Source: Thioalkalivibrio sp. XN8 (lineage in GTDB: Bacteria > Pseudomonadota > Gammaproteobacteria > Steroidobacterales > XN24). Taken from it: a stretch of DNA of 64,000 nt. A program made the position numbers and the translations under genes. Location: contig NZ_JAALFH010000067.1 in assembly GCF_011058255.1 (NCBI RefSeq), forward strand, positions 431,724 to 495,723. The letters run 5' to 3'. Below, in pieces: positions 23,723 to 31,566 of the stretch (position 1 is the stretch's first letter; each line of letters opens with the position of its first letter). The notes beneath the pieces were generated by a model, which saw nothing but the letters and a program-made list of their open reading frames with translations, ran no database searches and was not told where the DNA came from.

Positions 23723-24315
23723 TGCGGCACCTCGACCAGCCGCCGAATCTCGCCCCAGTCCTCGAGCTCCAGCACCACTTCGACCGCCAGGGGACGATTC
23801 GCCGGATCGCCGCCGGCCTGGCTCGGCCATTGCTCGAGCCATCCGCCCGGGCCGTAGAACCGCAGGCGCACGTCGCGCACGCCGGTGAGCAGCTCGCGCT
23901 CCACCGGGTCCTCGCCGAGAGTCTGGTCGGGGACGAACCAGTGGCGGCGCAGCAGCCGGTCCTCCTCGAGCTCGTAGGCGACCCGCTGGACGGCCGCGCG
24001 CGGCTGGCCGAGGGGATTGGTCCAGCCGCCGCGCGTAAACTCGAGCAGGACCTCGGCGCGCGGATCGGAGTAGATCGCGGAGCGGTAACCGTCGCCCAGC
24101 GGCTCGCGCACCGGCCGCGGATTGAGCTGGGCCAGATCGCGAGTCAGCTGCTGCACGGCGAACTGCAGCTCGCGGAAGCGGTCGGCATTCTCGCGGGCGA
24201 TGACCCGTTGCGCCATCACCGCCTGCAAGCCGCCGTAGGCGCCCATGCCGACGATGGCAAAGACCGCCACGGCGACCAGGACTTCCAGCAGGGTGAAGCC
24301 GGCGACGCGCTTCAT
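23719..24315 (-). CDS. gspJ: Type II secretion minor pseudopilin J
   Basis: A 198-residue minor pseudopilin. The leader MKRVAG is cut before FTLLEVLVAVAVFAIVG, with the conserved Glu5. The globular domain contains RDLAQLNPRPVRE and the segment on aromatic residues GGWTNP and VAYELEEDRLLRRHW typical of GspJ. It overlaps gspI by four bases and gspK by four. It is assembled at the pilus tip by the platform proteins. Confidence 0.9.
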   Translation of the reverse strand: MKRVAGFTLLEVLVAVAVFAIVGMGAYGGLQAVMAQRVIARENADRFRELQFAVQQLTRDLAQLNPRPVREPLGDGYRSAIYSDPRAEVLLEFTRGGWTNPLGQPRAAVQRVAYELEEDRLLRRHWFVPDQTLGEDPVERELLTGVRDVRLRFYGPGGWLEQWPSQAGGDPANRPLAVEVVLELEDWGEIRRLVEVPQ

Positions 24316-24836
24316 CCGTCCTCCCCGGGCGGCTCCGGCTCGGGCTCGGGCTCGATCGTCGGCTCGGCCGGGGCTTCATCGTCCGCCGGCTCTTCGTCCT
24401 CGTCCGGCGTCTCGTCCGGCGGCCCGGCATCGGCGCCCCACCAGTCGACCGGCGGGGGCGCGGGCTGGCCGGCCGCGCGGCCGATAAAGCCGGTCATCAG
24501 GGTCACGGGCCGGTCCGGTGAATCGAGGTAAGCGACGGCGATCTCCACGCGGCGCAGGCCGTCGACGCCCGTCTCCGCCACCGCGGCATCCCAGCGCCAC
24601 TCGCGCCCGGCAAATTCCACGTCGCCGTCAAAGCGGCCGACCTCGGGAAACTCGCCGCCGACGCGCAGCTCGGCGAGCTGGTTCATGGCGATCCAGTCGG
24701 CGAAGGCCCGCTCCCGCAGCGTGGTCGTGGAGTGGGCCATCTGGATCACGCCGTTGTACGCCGCGATCAGCCCGATGGCCACGATGAACATTGCCACCAT
24801 GACCTCCAGCAGCGTGAACCCGCGGGCGCGTCTCAC
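24312..24836 (-). CDS. gspI: Type II secretion minor pseudopilin I with acidic C-terminal tail
   Basis: A 174-residue minor pseudopilin. The leader MRRARG precedes FTLLEVMVAMFIVAIGLIA with Glu5; the GTG at 24836 overlaps the gspH stop by four bases. The core (AYNGVIQMAH, QLAELRVGG, REWRWDAAV, LRRVEIAVA) ends near residue 125. GspI proteins usually end about there, but this one runs on for about 40 residues rich in Asp, Glu and Pro (DETPDEDEEPADDEAP, then EPEPEPEPPGEDG). The tail is low complexity and likely disordered. Confidence 0.88.
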   Translation of the reverse strand: MRRARGFTLLEVMVAMFIVAIGLIAAYNGVIQMAHSTTTLRERAFADWIAMNQLAELRVGGEFPEVGRFDGDVEFAGREWRWDAAVAETGVDGLRRVEIAVAYLDSPDRPVTLMTGFIGRAAGQPAPPPVDWWGADAGPPDETPDEDEEPADDEAPAEPTIEPEPEPEPPGEDG

Positions 24837-25405
24837 CGGCCCCTCCCCGGGCCGGCCAGCTCCACTTCGCCGTTGACCAGGCCGCGGATTTGCCAGGCAT
24901 CGGCGACGTAGTCGCCGACCACGAACAGCTCGAAAGGGGTCAGCTCACCGCTGGAAAAGATCGCCACCTGCGGCACGAGCTCGTCCGCCGGGCGATCGCG
25001 CCGCTGCTGTTCCAGCACGACCTCGCGGCCGTCGATGGCGAGCGCGAACTCGAGGTCGGCCGGGAGCTCGCGCGCCCGCAACGCGGCCTCGTCGTCGATC
25101 ACCGACCACAGGCGCGTGTCGGGGTCCCAGGACAGGAAGCGATAAGTGCCGGGAGCAAATTCCACGCCGAAATCCCGGCCCTGGATCAGGGCCTCCTCCG
25201 CGATGAAGCGCATCAGCGCCACCAGCCGGCGCGCCTCGGTCTCGACCGGGTCGTCGGCGCGCAGCGTGCCGGTGGAGAGCACCACGCTGGCAGCGGCGAT
25301 CGCCAGCACGACGATCACCACCAGCAGCTCGATCAGCGAGAAGCCCGCTTCGCGGCGGGCCGCAGGCCCGGGCTCAGTAGACAGACCAGTTCCCGATTTC
25401 CGCAT
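24833..25405 (-). CDS. gspH: Type II secretion minor pseudopilin H
   Basis: A 190-residue pseudopilin with prepilin signature REAG/FSLIELLVVIVVLAIAAA (Glu5 present). The start is ATG 25405: GAAGG lies five bases before it, and there is no later ATG, GTG or TTG before the cleavage site. This makes it overlap the gspG end by 32 bases and gives an unusually long leader of about 21 residues. The globular domain shows EARRLVALMRFIAEEAL and DFGVEF, as in GspH. It overlaps gspI by four bases. Confidence 0.87.
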   Translation of the reverse strand: MRKSGTGLSTEPGPAARREAGFSLIELLVVIVVLAIAAASVVLSTGTLRADDPVETEARRLVALMRFIAEEALIQGRDFGVEFAPGTYRFLSWDPDTRLWSVIDDEAALRARELPADLEFALAIDGREVVLEQQRRDRPADELVPQVAIFSSGELTPFELFVVGDYVADAWQIRGLVNGEVELAGPGRGR

Positions 25406-25838
25406 TGATGCCTTCGCCGCCCGGCTCCCCGTCGGCCCCGTACGTAAAGACATCGAATTCACTGTTGCGGCCCGGGTAGAGGTACCGGTAGGTGTTGTTC
25501 CAGGGATCGCGCGGGAGCTTGTCGAGATACGGCCCGCGCCAGTTGCGGAGCGAGGGGTCGTTCGGCCGCGTCGTCAGGGCCTCCAGGCCCTGGTCGGTGG
25601 TCGGATAGCGCGAATTGTCCATGTAATAGAGCTTCAGGGCGCTCTCGATGCCCCGGATATCCTGCTTGGCACGATTGATCGACGCGTCGTCGATACGGCT
25701 GATGACGTTGGGCGCGACGATTGCGGCGAGGATCCCGAGGATCACCACGACCACCATGATCTCGATGAGGGTGAAACCGGACTGGCGCAGGGGCGCGGGC
25801 CCCGTGTGCACCATGGCGACGATTCGGTTGCGAAACAT
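25374..25838 (-). CDS. gspG: Type II secretion major pseudopilin G
   Basis: A 154-residue major pseudopilin forming the pseudopilus shaft. Cleavage is expected in RQSG/FTLIEIMVVVVILGILAA. The conserved block PNVISRIDDASINRAKQDI and the calcium-site region YPTTDQGLEAL and PWNNTYRY are clear. ATG 25838 has GAGG upstream at proper spacing; the in-frame ATG at 25814 has none. The leader before the cleavage site is about 20 residues. It is the first gene of the operon; the 162-base gap to fabD must hold both promoters. Confidence 0.93.
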   Translation of the reverse strand: MFRNRIVAMVHTGPAPLRQSGFTLIEIMVVVVILGILAAIVAPNVISRIDDASINRAKQDIRGIESALKLYYMDNSRYPTTDQGLEALTTRPNDPSLRNWRGPYLDKLPRDPWNNTYRYLYPGRNSEFDVFTYGADGEPGGEGINAEIGNWSVY

Positions 25839-25964
25839 GTCTTGGCCTCGACTCAGTGGCGCCCGTGGCACGGGCCCGGGCGCAGAATATTAGCTGGTGC
25901 GATGATATCAGATGGCTGCCGCGGGCTCCCCCGTGGCAGGCCGCATGCCGGCGCCGGCTCTGAC

Positions 25965-25970
25965 TATAAT
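25965..25970 (+). promoter_or_regulatory. -10 element for fabD
   Basis: A perfect TATAAT hexamer lies 30 bases before the fabD ATG and is followed by GGAGAGGAG (25983-25991) as ribosome-binding site. A good -35 is not visible, so activator help or an upstream-element promoter is possible. It would start the fabD-fabG unit. Confidence 0.55.
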
Positions 25971-26000
25971 GACCGCCCCGGGGGAGAGGAGTTGCAACCG

Positions 26001-26942
26001 ATGGCCATTGCCGCCGTGTTCCCAGGCCAGGGCTCGCAGTCCGTGGGCATGCTGGCCGAACTGCTGGCGGCCGAGCCGGCCGCCGCCGCTGCGTTCGAGG
26101 AAGCCGGCGAGGCCCTCGGCTATGACCTGGCTGCGCTGGTGCAGGATGGCCCGGCCGAGCGCCTGAACCTGACCGAAGTCACCCAGCCGGCCATGCTGGC
26201 GGCCGGCGTCGCGGCCTGGCGGGCCTGGGAGGCGCACGGCGGCCCGCGGCCGGCGGCGCTGGCAGGCCACAGCCTCGGCGAGTACACGGCCCTGGTCTGC
26301 GCGGGCAGCCTGGAGTTCGCCGCTGCGGTGCGCGTCGTGCGCCTGCGCGGGCAATGGATGCAACAGGCCGTGCCGGCAGGCGCAGGCGCGGTCGCCGCCG
26401 TGCTCGGACTGGACGACGCGGCCGTCGAGGCCGCTTGTGCCGCGGCGGCGGCCGAGGGCGGCGTGGTCGAGGCAGTGAATTTCAATGCGCCGGGCCAGGT
26501 CGTGATTGCCGGCGACCGGGCTGCCGTCGAGCGCGCCATCGAACTGGCCCGCGCGGCGGGGGCTCGCCGGGCAATGCCGCTGCCGGTCAGCGCGCCGGTG
26601 CATTGCGCCCTGATGAACCCCGTGGGCGCCCAGCTGGCGGCGGCCCTGGCCGAGCTGAAAATCACCGCGCCGGTCGCGCCCGTCTACCACAACATCGACG
26701 CCGCGCCCCGCGGCACCCCCGACGAGATCCGGGCGGCCCTGGCGCGCCAGGTGCACAGCCCGGTCCGCTGGGTCGGTTGCGTGCAGGCGATGCAGCAGGC
26801 CGGGGTCAGCCGGCTGTTCGAGTTCGGTCCGGGACGCGTCCTCTGCGGCCTGGCGAAGCGTATCGACCGGGGCCTCGCTGCGCTGCCGGTGGACGATCCC
26901 CAGACACTGGAGGCCGCGCTCGCCGCGGCGAAGGAGGCCTAG
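26001..26942 (+). CDS. fabD: Malonyl-CoA:ACP transacylase
   Basis: A 313-residue cytoplasmic enzyme that loads malonate onto acyl carrier protein. It opens with the classic AVFPGQGSQSVGML; the nucleophile is Ser91 in GHSLGEY and the catalytic His201 lies in APVHC, the same positions as in the E. coli enzyme to within one residue. ATG 26001 is chosen for its ribosome-binding site; the longer upstream frame overlaps gspG. It is one base from fabG. Unlike the usual order, no rpmF, plsX or fabH precedes it. Confidence 0.96.
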   Translation: MAIAAVFPGQGSQSVGMLAELLAAEPAAAAAFEEAGEALGYDLAALVQDGPAERLNLTEVTQPAMLAAGVAAWRAWEAHGGPRPAALAGHSLGEYTALVCAGSLEFAAAVRVVRLRGQWMQQAVPAGAGAVAAVLGLDDAAVEAACAAAAAEGGVVEAVNFNAPGQVVIAGDRAAVERAIELARAAGARRAMPLPVSAPVHCALMNPVGAQLAAALAELKITAPVAPVYHNIDAAPRGTPDEIRAALARQVHSPVRWVGCVQAMQQAGVSRLFEFGPGRVLCGLAKRIDRGLAALPVDDPQTLEAALAAAKEA

Positions 26943-26943
26943 C

Positions 26944-27690
26944 ATGCAGCAGCTGAATGACGAGATCGCGCTGGTCACCGGCGCCTCGCGGGGTATCGGG
27001 CGCGCGATCGCCGAGACGCTCGGCCGGGCCGGCGCCACCGTCGTCGGCACCGCGACCAGCGACGCCGGCGCCGCGAGCATCACGGAGGCGCTGGCCGCTG
27101 CCGGCGTCCGCGGTCGCGGCATCCGGCTCGACGTGAGCAGTGATGCCGGCGTCGAGCAGGCCATCGCCGGGATCGCAGCGAACGAAGGGGCCGTCACGCT
27201 GCTGGTCAACAATGCGGGCATCACCCGCGACGGGCTCCTGCTGCGCATGAAGATTGAGGACTGGCAGCAGGTCATCGACACCGACCTGACCTCGCTCTAT
27301 CGCACCAGCCGTGCCTGCCTGCGCGGCATGATGAAGGCGCGCCGCGGGCGGATTGTGAACATCGGCTCCGTGGTCGGGCTGATGGGCAACCCGGGCCAGG
27401 CGAACTATTGCGCCGCCAAGGCCGGGCTGGTCGGCTTCACCCGCTCGCTGGCACGCGAGGTCGGTTCGCGCGGCATCACCGTCAACGCCGTGGCCCCGGG
27501 CTTCATCGAGACGGACATGACGGCCGCGCTGTCGGCGGAGCAGCGCAGCGCGCTGGTGCAGCAGATCCCGCTGGAGCGGCTGGGCGCGGTAGAGGACATC
27601 GCCCAGGCCGTGCTGTTCCTGTGCTCGCCGGCCGCCGGCTACATCACGGGCGAGGTGCTGAATATCAATGGCGGCATGTACATGGCTTGA
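26944..27690 (+). CDS. fabG: 3-oxoacyl-ACP reductase
   Basis: A 248-residue short-chain dehydrogenase that performs the NADPH-dependent keto reduction of fatty acid elongation. The cofactor motif TGASRGIGRAI and NNAGITRDGLL are visible, with catalytic Ser142, Tyr155 and Lys159 (YCAAK). The C-terminal GEVLNINGGMYM is typical of FabG. The ribosome-binding site GGAGG (26934-26938) overlaps the fabD end. It follows fabD directly and precedes acpP. Confidence 0.95.
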   Translation: MQQLNDEIALVTGASRGIGRAIAETLGRAGATVVGTATSDAGAASITEALAAAGVRGRGIRLDVSSDAGVEQAIAGIAANEGAVTLLVNNAGITRDGLLLRMKIEDWQQVIDTDLTSLYRTSRACLRGMMKARRGRIVNIGSVVGLMGNPGQANYCAAKAGLVGFTRSLAREVGSRGITVNAVAPGFIETDMTAALSAEQRSALVQQIPLERLGAVEDIAQAVLFLCSPAAGYITGEVLNINGGMYMA

Positions 27691-27709
27691 GGGGCAGGCC
27701 GGCTCCGTG

Positions 27710-27738
27710 TAGAACGACCCGATACATTCCCCTACAAT
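27710..27738 (+). promoter_or_regulatory. Promoter for acpP
   Basis: TACAAT at 27733-27738 serves as -10, with TAGAAC at 27710-27715 as a poor -35 at 17-base spacing. It lies in the 121-base gap between fabG and acpP. A separate acpP promoter fits the need for abundant carrier protein. Confidence 0.5.
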
Positions 27739-27811
27739 ACGGCGCGCGGTGCAGTCCGGGTCATGGGGACGCCGGAATGGTCTCGCCGCCAGCAACGAGG
27801 ATCATGACGAG

Positions 27812-28048
27812 ATGAGCAGCATCGAGGAACAGGTAAAGAACATCGTCGCCGAGCAGCTTGGCGTCAAAGAAGAAGAAGTGACGAACGACGCCTCGTTCGT
27901 GGACGACCTGGGCGCGGACTCGCTGGATACCGTCGAACTCGTGATGGCGCTCGAAGAGGCCTTCGAGTGCGAGATTCCGGACGAGGAAGCCGAGAAGATC
28001 ACGACCGTCCAGCAGGCCATCGACTACATCAAGGCCCGCTCGAACTGA
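27812..28048 (+). CDS. acpP: Acyl carrier protein
   Basis: A 78-residue acidic four-helix carrier that holds growing fatty acids on phosphopantetheine. The attachment site is Ser37 in [19 protein letters not shown] 27812 gives the usual length and start ([16 protein letters not shown]); the longer frame upstream is not conserved-looking. It has its own candidate promoter and is followed by a GC hairpin before fabF. Confidence 0.97.
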   Translation: MSSIEEQVKNIVAEQLGVKEEEVTNDASFVDDLGADSLDTVELVMALEEAFECEIPDEEAEKITTVQQAIDYIKARSN

Positions 28049-28061
28049 GCCGGGCGGGCAG

Positions 28062-28080
28062 GCGCCCCGTGACGGGGCGC
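28062..28080 (+). terminator. GC hairpin between acpP and fabF
   Basis: A perfect 8-base stem, GCGCCCCG and CGGGGCGC, with loop TGA starts 14 bases after the acpP stop. It lacks a T-run, so it is more likely a partial terminator or an RNA-stabilising structure that lets acpP mRNA exceed fabF mRNA. Confidence 0.5.
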
Positions 28081-28120
28081 GGAATCCCTGTGGCCGTGCA
28101 GCAGCGCCGGAGTTGAGCCC

Positions 28121-29368
28121 ATGAGCAGGCGTCGCGTCGTCGTCACCGGCCTGGGGGTCGTTTCGCCCGTGGGGAGCACCGTGGCCGCCGCCTGGGAAAA
28201 CGTCCTGGCCGGCCGCAGCGGCATCGCCCCGATCACTCGCTTCGACGCCAGTCGCTTCACCACCCGCTTCGGCGGCGCCGTGGCGGATTTCGACGTGGAG
28301 GCCTACCTGCCGCCCAAAGAGGCGCGCAAGATGGACGCCTTCATGCACTACGGCTTCGCCGCGTCGCGCCAGGCGATCGAAGACGCCGGCCTCGAGGTGA
28401 CGGCGGACAACGCGCACCGGATCGGCGTCGCCGTCGGCGCCGGCATCGGCGGCATCGAGACCATCGAGCGCAATTTCCGGGCCTTTCTCGACGCCGGCGA
28501 ATCGCCCCGCAAGATCTCCCCCTTCTTCATCCCCGGCAGCATCATCAACATGATCTCCGGGCACGTCTCCATCCAGTACGGGATGACCGGCCCGAACCTG
28601 TCGCTGGTGACCGCCTGTACCACCGCCACGCACAGCATCGGCATGGCCGGGCGCTGCATCCAGTACGGCGACGCGGACGTGATGGTCGCCGGCGGCGCCG
28701 AGATGGCGACCACGGCGCTCGGGCTCGGCGGGTTTTGCGCCGCGCGCGCGCTGTCCACCCGCAACGACGAGCCCGAGCGCGCCAGCCGGCCCTGGGACCG
28801 CGAGCGCGACGGCTTCGTCCTCGGCGACGGGGCAGGGTGCGTGGTGCTCGAGGAACACGAGCACGCTCGGCGGCGCGGCGCGACCATCTACGGCGAGCTG
28901 GTCGGTTTCGGCATGAGCGCCGACGCCCATCACATCACGGCGCCGCCGGAAGACGGCGACGGCGCCCGGCGCTGCATGCTGAATGCGCTGCAGGATGCCG
29001 GCGTGAATCCGGACCAGGTCGACTATATCAACGCGCACGGCACCTCGACCCCGCTGGGCGACAAGGCCGAGACCACTGCCATCAAGCGGGCCTTCGGCGA
29101 GCACGCCCATCGCCTCGCCGTGAGCTCCACCAAGTCCATGACCGGCCACCTGCTGGGCGCCGCCGGCGGCGTCGAGGCGGTGTTCTGCCTGCTCGCGCTT
29201 CGCGACGGGGTGCTCCCGCCGACCATCAACCTCGAGCATCCGGACCCGGAGTGCGATCTCGACTATGTGCCGAACACGGCGCGCGAGCTGCCGTTGAAGC
29301 TGGCGCTGTCGAACTCCTTCGGGTTCGGCGGCACCAACGGCAGCCTCCTGTTCCGGGCGCTCGACTAG
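28121..29368 (+). CDS. fabF: 3-oxoacyl-ACP synthase II
   Basis: A 415-residue condensing enzyme that extends acyl-ACP with malonyl-ACP. The nucleophile is Cys166 in [10 protein letters not shown]; the two catalytic histidines are in NAHGTSTP and MTGHLLGA, with the C-terminal gatekeeper loop [10 protein letters not shown]. The N-terminal [14 protein letters not shown] is typical. It is followed closely by pabB, the standard gammaproteobacterial order. Confidence 0.96.
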   Translation: MSRRRVVVTGLGVVSPVGSTVAAAWENVLAGRSGIAPITRFDASRFTTRFGGAVADFDVEAYLPPKEARKMDAFMHYGFAASRQAIEDAGLEVTADNAHRIGVAVGAGIGGIETIERNFRAFLDAGESPRKISPFFIPGSIINMISGHVSIQYGMTGPNLSLVTACTTATHSIGMAGRCIQYGDADVMVAGGAEMATTALGLGGFCAARALSTRNDEPERASRPWDRERDGFVLGDGAGCVVLEEHEHARRRGATIYGELVGFGMSADAHHITAPPEDGDGARRCMLNALQDAGVNPDQVDYINAHGTSTPLGDKAETTAIKRAFGEHAHRLAVSSTKSMTGHLLGAAGGVEAVFCLLALRDGVLPPTINLEHPDPECDLDYVPNTARELPLKLALSNSFGFGGTNGSLLFRALD

Positions 29369-29404
29369 GCCTGTGGGCAGGCCCTAGCCGCACCCGGAAG
29401 CCCC

Positions 29405-30754
29405 ATGTTCCCACTCGCGGACGACCGGCCGCAGGCCACGATAAGGCTGCCGGCGGATGCCGACCTGCTGAGCCTGCACCGGGTCGATCCCGGGCGTTAT
29501 CCGTTCCTGCTGGAGAGCGCTGCCAGCGGCACGCCCCAGGGCGCCGACGACTTGTTGCTCGGCTGGCCGGGCGCGACCCTGCTGCTCGACCGTGACGGCG
29601 TACTGCGGGGACCAGGGAGCGGGCCAGGCAACGATTTCCTGCACGCGCTCGACCGGTGGTGGGGCGATGCGCGCACTACGGCGCCGGGCGGCTGGTTTCT
29701 CTACCTGGGCTATGAACTCGCGGGCCAGGTGGAGCCGACGCTCAGGCTGGACCCGCCCGTGCAGCTGCCCATCGCCTTCGCCACGCAGTGCGCCGTGGTC
29801 TTGCGGCGGAATCGCGCTGCCGGCAGCGTCACGGTAAGCGCGCCCGACGAGGCCACGCTGGCTGCCGTGCTGGCCGACTTCGAGCGCGCCGCCGGCCTGC
29901 CGGCGCCGGCCTGGAACGGCCGGATCGGCGCGGCGCAGGAAGAAGCGGCGGAGTATTTCATCGAGGCCGTCGAGCGCGCCCGCCGCCACATCATCCGCGG
30001 CGACATTTTCCAGGCCAACCTGTCGCGGGCCTGGCGGGTGCCGCTGCCGGCGCCGGTCGACCCGGCCGCCCTCTATGCCCGCCTGCGGCGCGCCAATCCC
30101 GGCTCCTTCGCGGGGCTGGTGCGGTGGGGCGACCAGGCAGTAATCAGTTCCTCGCCGGAACGCCTGCTGCAACTCTGCGACGGCTGGGCCCAGACCCGCC
30201 CGATCGCCGGCACGCGCCCGCGGGGCGAGAGCCCGGACCAGGACCTGGCGCTGGAGCGCGAGCTGCTCGCGCATCCCAAGGAACGCGCAGAGCACGTGAT
30301 GCTCATCGACCTGGAACGCAACGACCTCGGCCGGATCTGCGTCCCCGGCACGGTGGAGGTCAACGAGATGATGGTGCTGGAGAGCTACGCCCACGTGCAT
30401 CACATCGTCTCCAACGTGCGCGGCCGGCTCGAAGCCGGCATCGGCCCGGGCGCGGCCATTCGCGCGGTGTTTCCCGGCGGCACCATTACCGGCTGCCCCA
30501 AGGTCCGCTGCATGGAAATCATCCAGGCACTGGAGGCCGGGCCGCGCGGCGCCTACACGGGCTCGATCGGCTGGCTCGCGCCGGACGGCGCGCTGGACCT
30601 GAACATCCTCATCCGCACCATGGAGCTTGGCCCTGCCGAGCTGCGCTTCCGGGCCGGCGCCGGTATCGTCTACGACTCCGTGCCGGAACTCGAGCTGGCG
30701 GAGACCCGCGCCAAGGCCAAGGGACTGCTGCTCGCGCTGGAGGCCGAGGCGTGA
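29405..30754 (+). CDS. pabB: Aminodeoxychorismate synthase component I
   Basis: A 449-residue chorismate-using enzyme that makes 4-amino-4-deoxychorismate for folate. Motifs that place it with PabB rather than anthranilate synthase are TITGCPKVRCMEII and TGSIGWL with NILIRTM. The active-site motif reads RPIAGTRPRGES: E. coli PabB has PIKGT, where the Lys attacks chorismate, while TrpE has Ala. So the key Lys is replaced here. The adjacent pabC supports the folate role. No pabA is in the window; the amidotransferase must come from elsewhere. Confidence 0.88.
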   Translation: MFPLADDRPQATIRLPADADLLSLHRVDPGRYPFLLESAASGTPQGADDLLLGWPGATLLLDRDGVLRGPGSGPGNDFLHALDRWWGDARTTAPGGWFLYLGYELAGQVEPTLRLDPPVQLPIAFATQCAVVLRRNRAAGSVTVSAPDEATLAAVLADFERAAGLPAPAWNGRIGAAQEEAAEYFIEAVERARRHIIRGDIFQANLSRAWRVPLPAPVDPAALYARLRRANPGSFAGLVRWGDQAVISSSPERLLQLCDGWAQTRPIAGTRPRGESPDQDLALERELLAHPKERAEHVMLIDLERNDLGRICVPGTVEVNEMMVLESYAHVHHIVSNVRGRLEAGIGPGAAIRAVFPGGTITGCPKVRCMEIIQALEAGPRGAYTGSIGWLAPDGALDLNILIRTMELGPAELRFRAGAGIVYDSVPELELAETRAKAKGLLLALEAEA

Positions 30755-31566
30755 TGCTGGTGGACGGCCGGCCGGCCGGCAGCGTGCCGTTGACCGACCG
30801 CGGGCTGAATTACGGTGACGGACTGTTCGAGACCCTGCGCTTGCACCGGGGCGCCGCGCCGCTGCTGGACCGGCACCTGGCCCGGCTCCAGGCCGGTTGC
30901 GAACGGCTCGGCCTGGGATGGCCGGGCCGGGCGCTGCTCGAGCCGGAAGCCCTGGCGGTGGCCGCGGCCGCGCCAGGCGAGGCGGTCCTGAAGATCGTGC
31001 TGACCCGCGGCGACGGTGGCCGCGGGTATGCGCCGGGCCCGGTTGCCCCGGCCCGCCGGATCATCTCGGCGCATCCCTTGCCGCCCGGGCTCGGGACGCC
31101 CCTGGAAGTGGGCGTGTGCCGGACCCGGCTCGGCAGCTCGCCGGCGCTGCAGGGCCTGAAGCACCTCGGCCGCCTGGAACAGGTCCTGGCGGCCAGCGAG
31201 ACCGCCGCAGCGGGCTGGGACGAGGGGCTGATGCTGGACGCCGCCGGCCGCGTGATCGAAGGCACGCGCCACCACGTGTTTTTCCTCCGCGGGGACCGCC
31301 TGTTCACCCCGCCGCTGGCCGGGCTGGCGGTGGCCGGCATCATGCGGGCCATGCTCCTCGAGGCCCTGCCGGCGCTCGGCCTGGACGGCGGGGAGGCCGA
31401 GCTCCGCTATGATGCCCTCCATGAAGTGGATGCCATGTATCTCGGTAACGCGGTGGCGGGCGTGCGCGCGGTGAGCCGGCTGGATGGCCGTCCGCTGCCG
31501 GAACCGGGCCTGCTCGACCGCCTGCACCGGGCATTGTCGTCGCTGGGGGTGACGTGGCTCGCCTGA
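30754..31566 (+). CDS. pabC: Aminodeoxychorismate lyase
   Basis: A 270-residue fold-type IV pyridoxal-phosphate enzyme that releases p-aminobenzoate and pyruvate. The cofactor lysine is Lys136 in GLKHLGRLEQ. DRGLNYGDGLFETLRL at residues about 15-30 and YLGNAVAGVRAV near the end are family marks. ATG 30754 shares its first base with the pabB stop (TGATG). The gene end overlaps mltG by 13 bases. Confidence 0.92.
   Translation: MLVDGRPAGSVPLTDRGLNYGDGLFETLRLHRGAAPLLDRHLARLQAGCERLGLGWPGRALLEPEALAVAAAAPGEAVLKIVLTRGDGGRGYAPGPVAPARRIISAHPLPPGLGTPLEVGVCRTRLGSSPALQGLKHLGRLEQVLAASETAAAGWDEGLMLDAAGRVIEGTRHHVFFLRGDRLFTPPLAGLAVAGIMRAMLLEALPALGLDGGEAELRYDALHEVDAMYLGNAVAGVRAVSRLDGRPLPEPGLLDRLHRALSSLGVTWLA

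Noticed and set aside
22799-24430. GspK with a 236-residue extension
   Set aside because: The prepilin leader at 23722 defines the start; the extension is antisense-like and overlaps gspJ.
25146-26000. Longer N-terminus for fabD
   Set aside because: It crosses gspG, gspH and the TATAAT; the ATG at 26001 has a ribosome-binding site and the FabD start motif.
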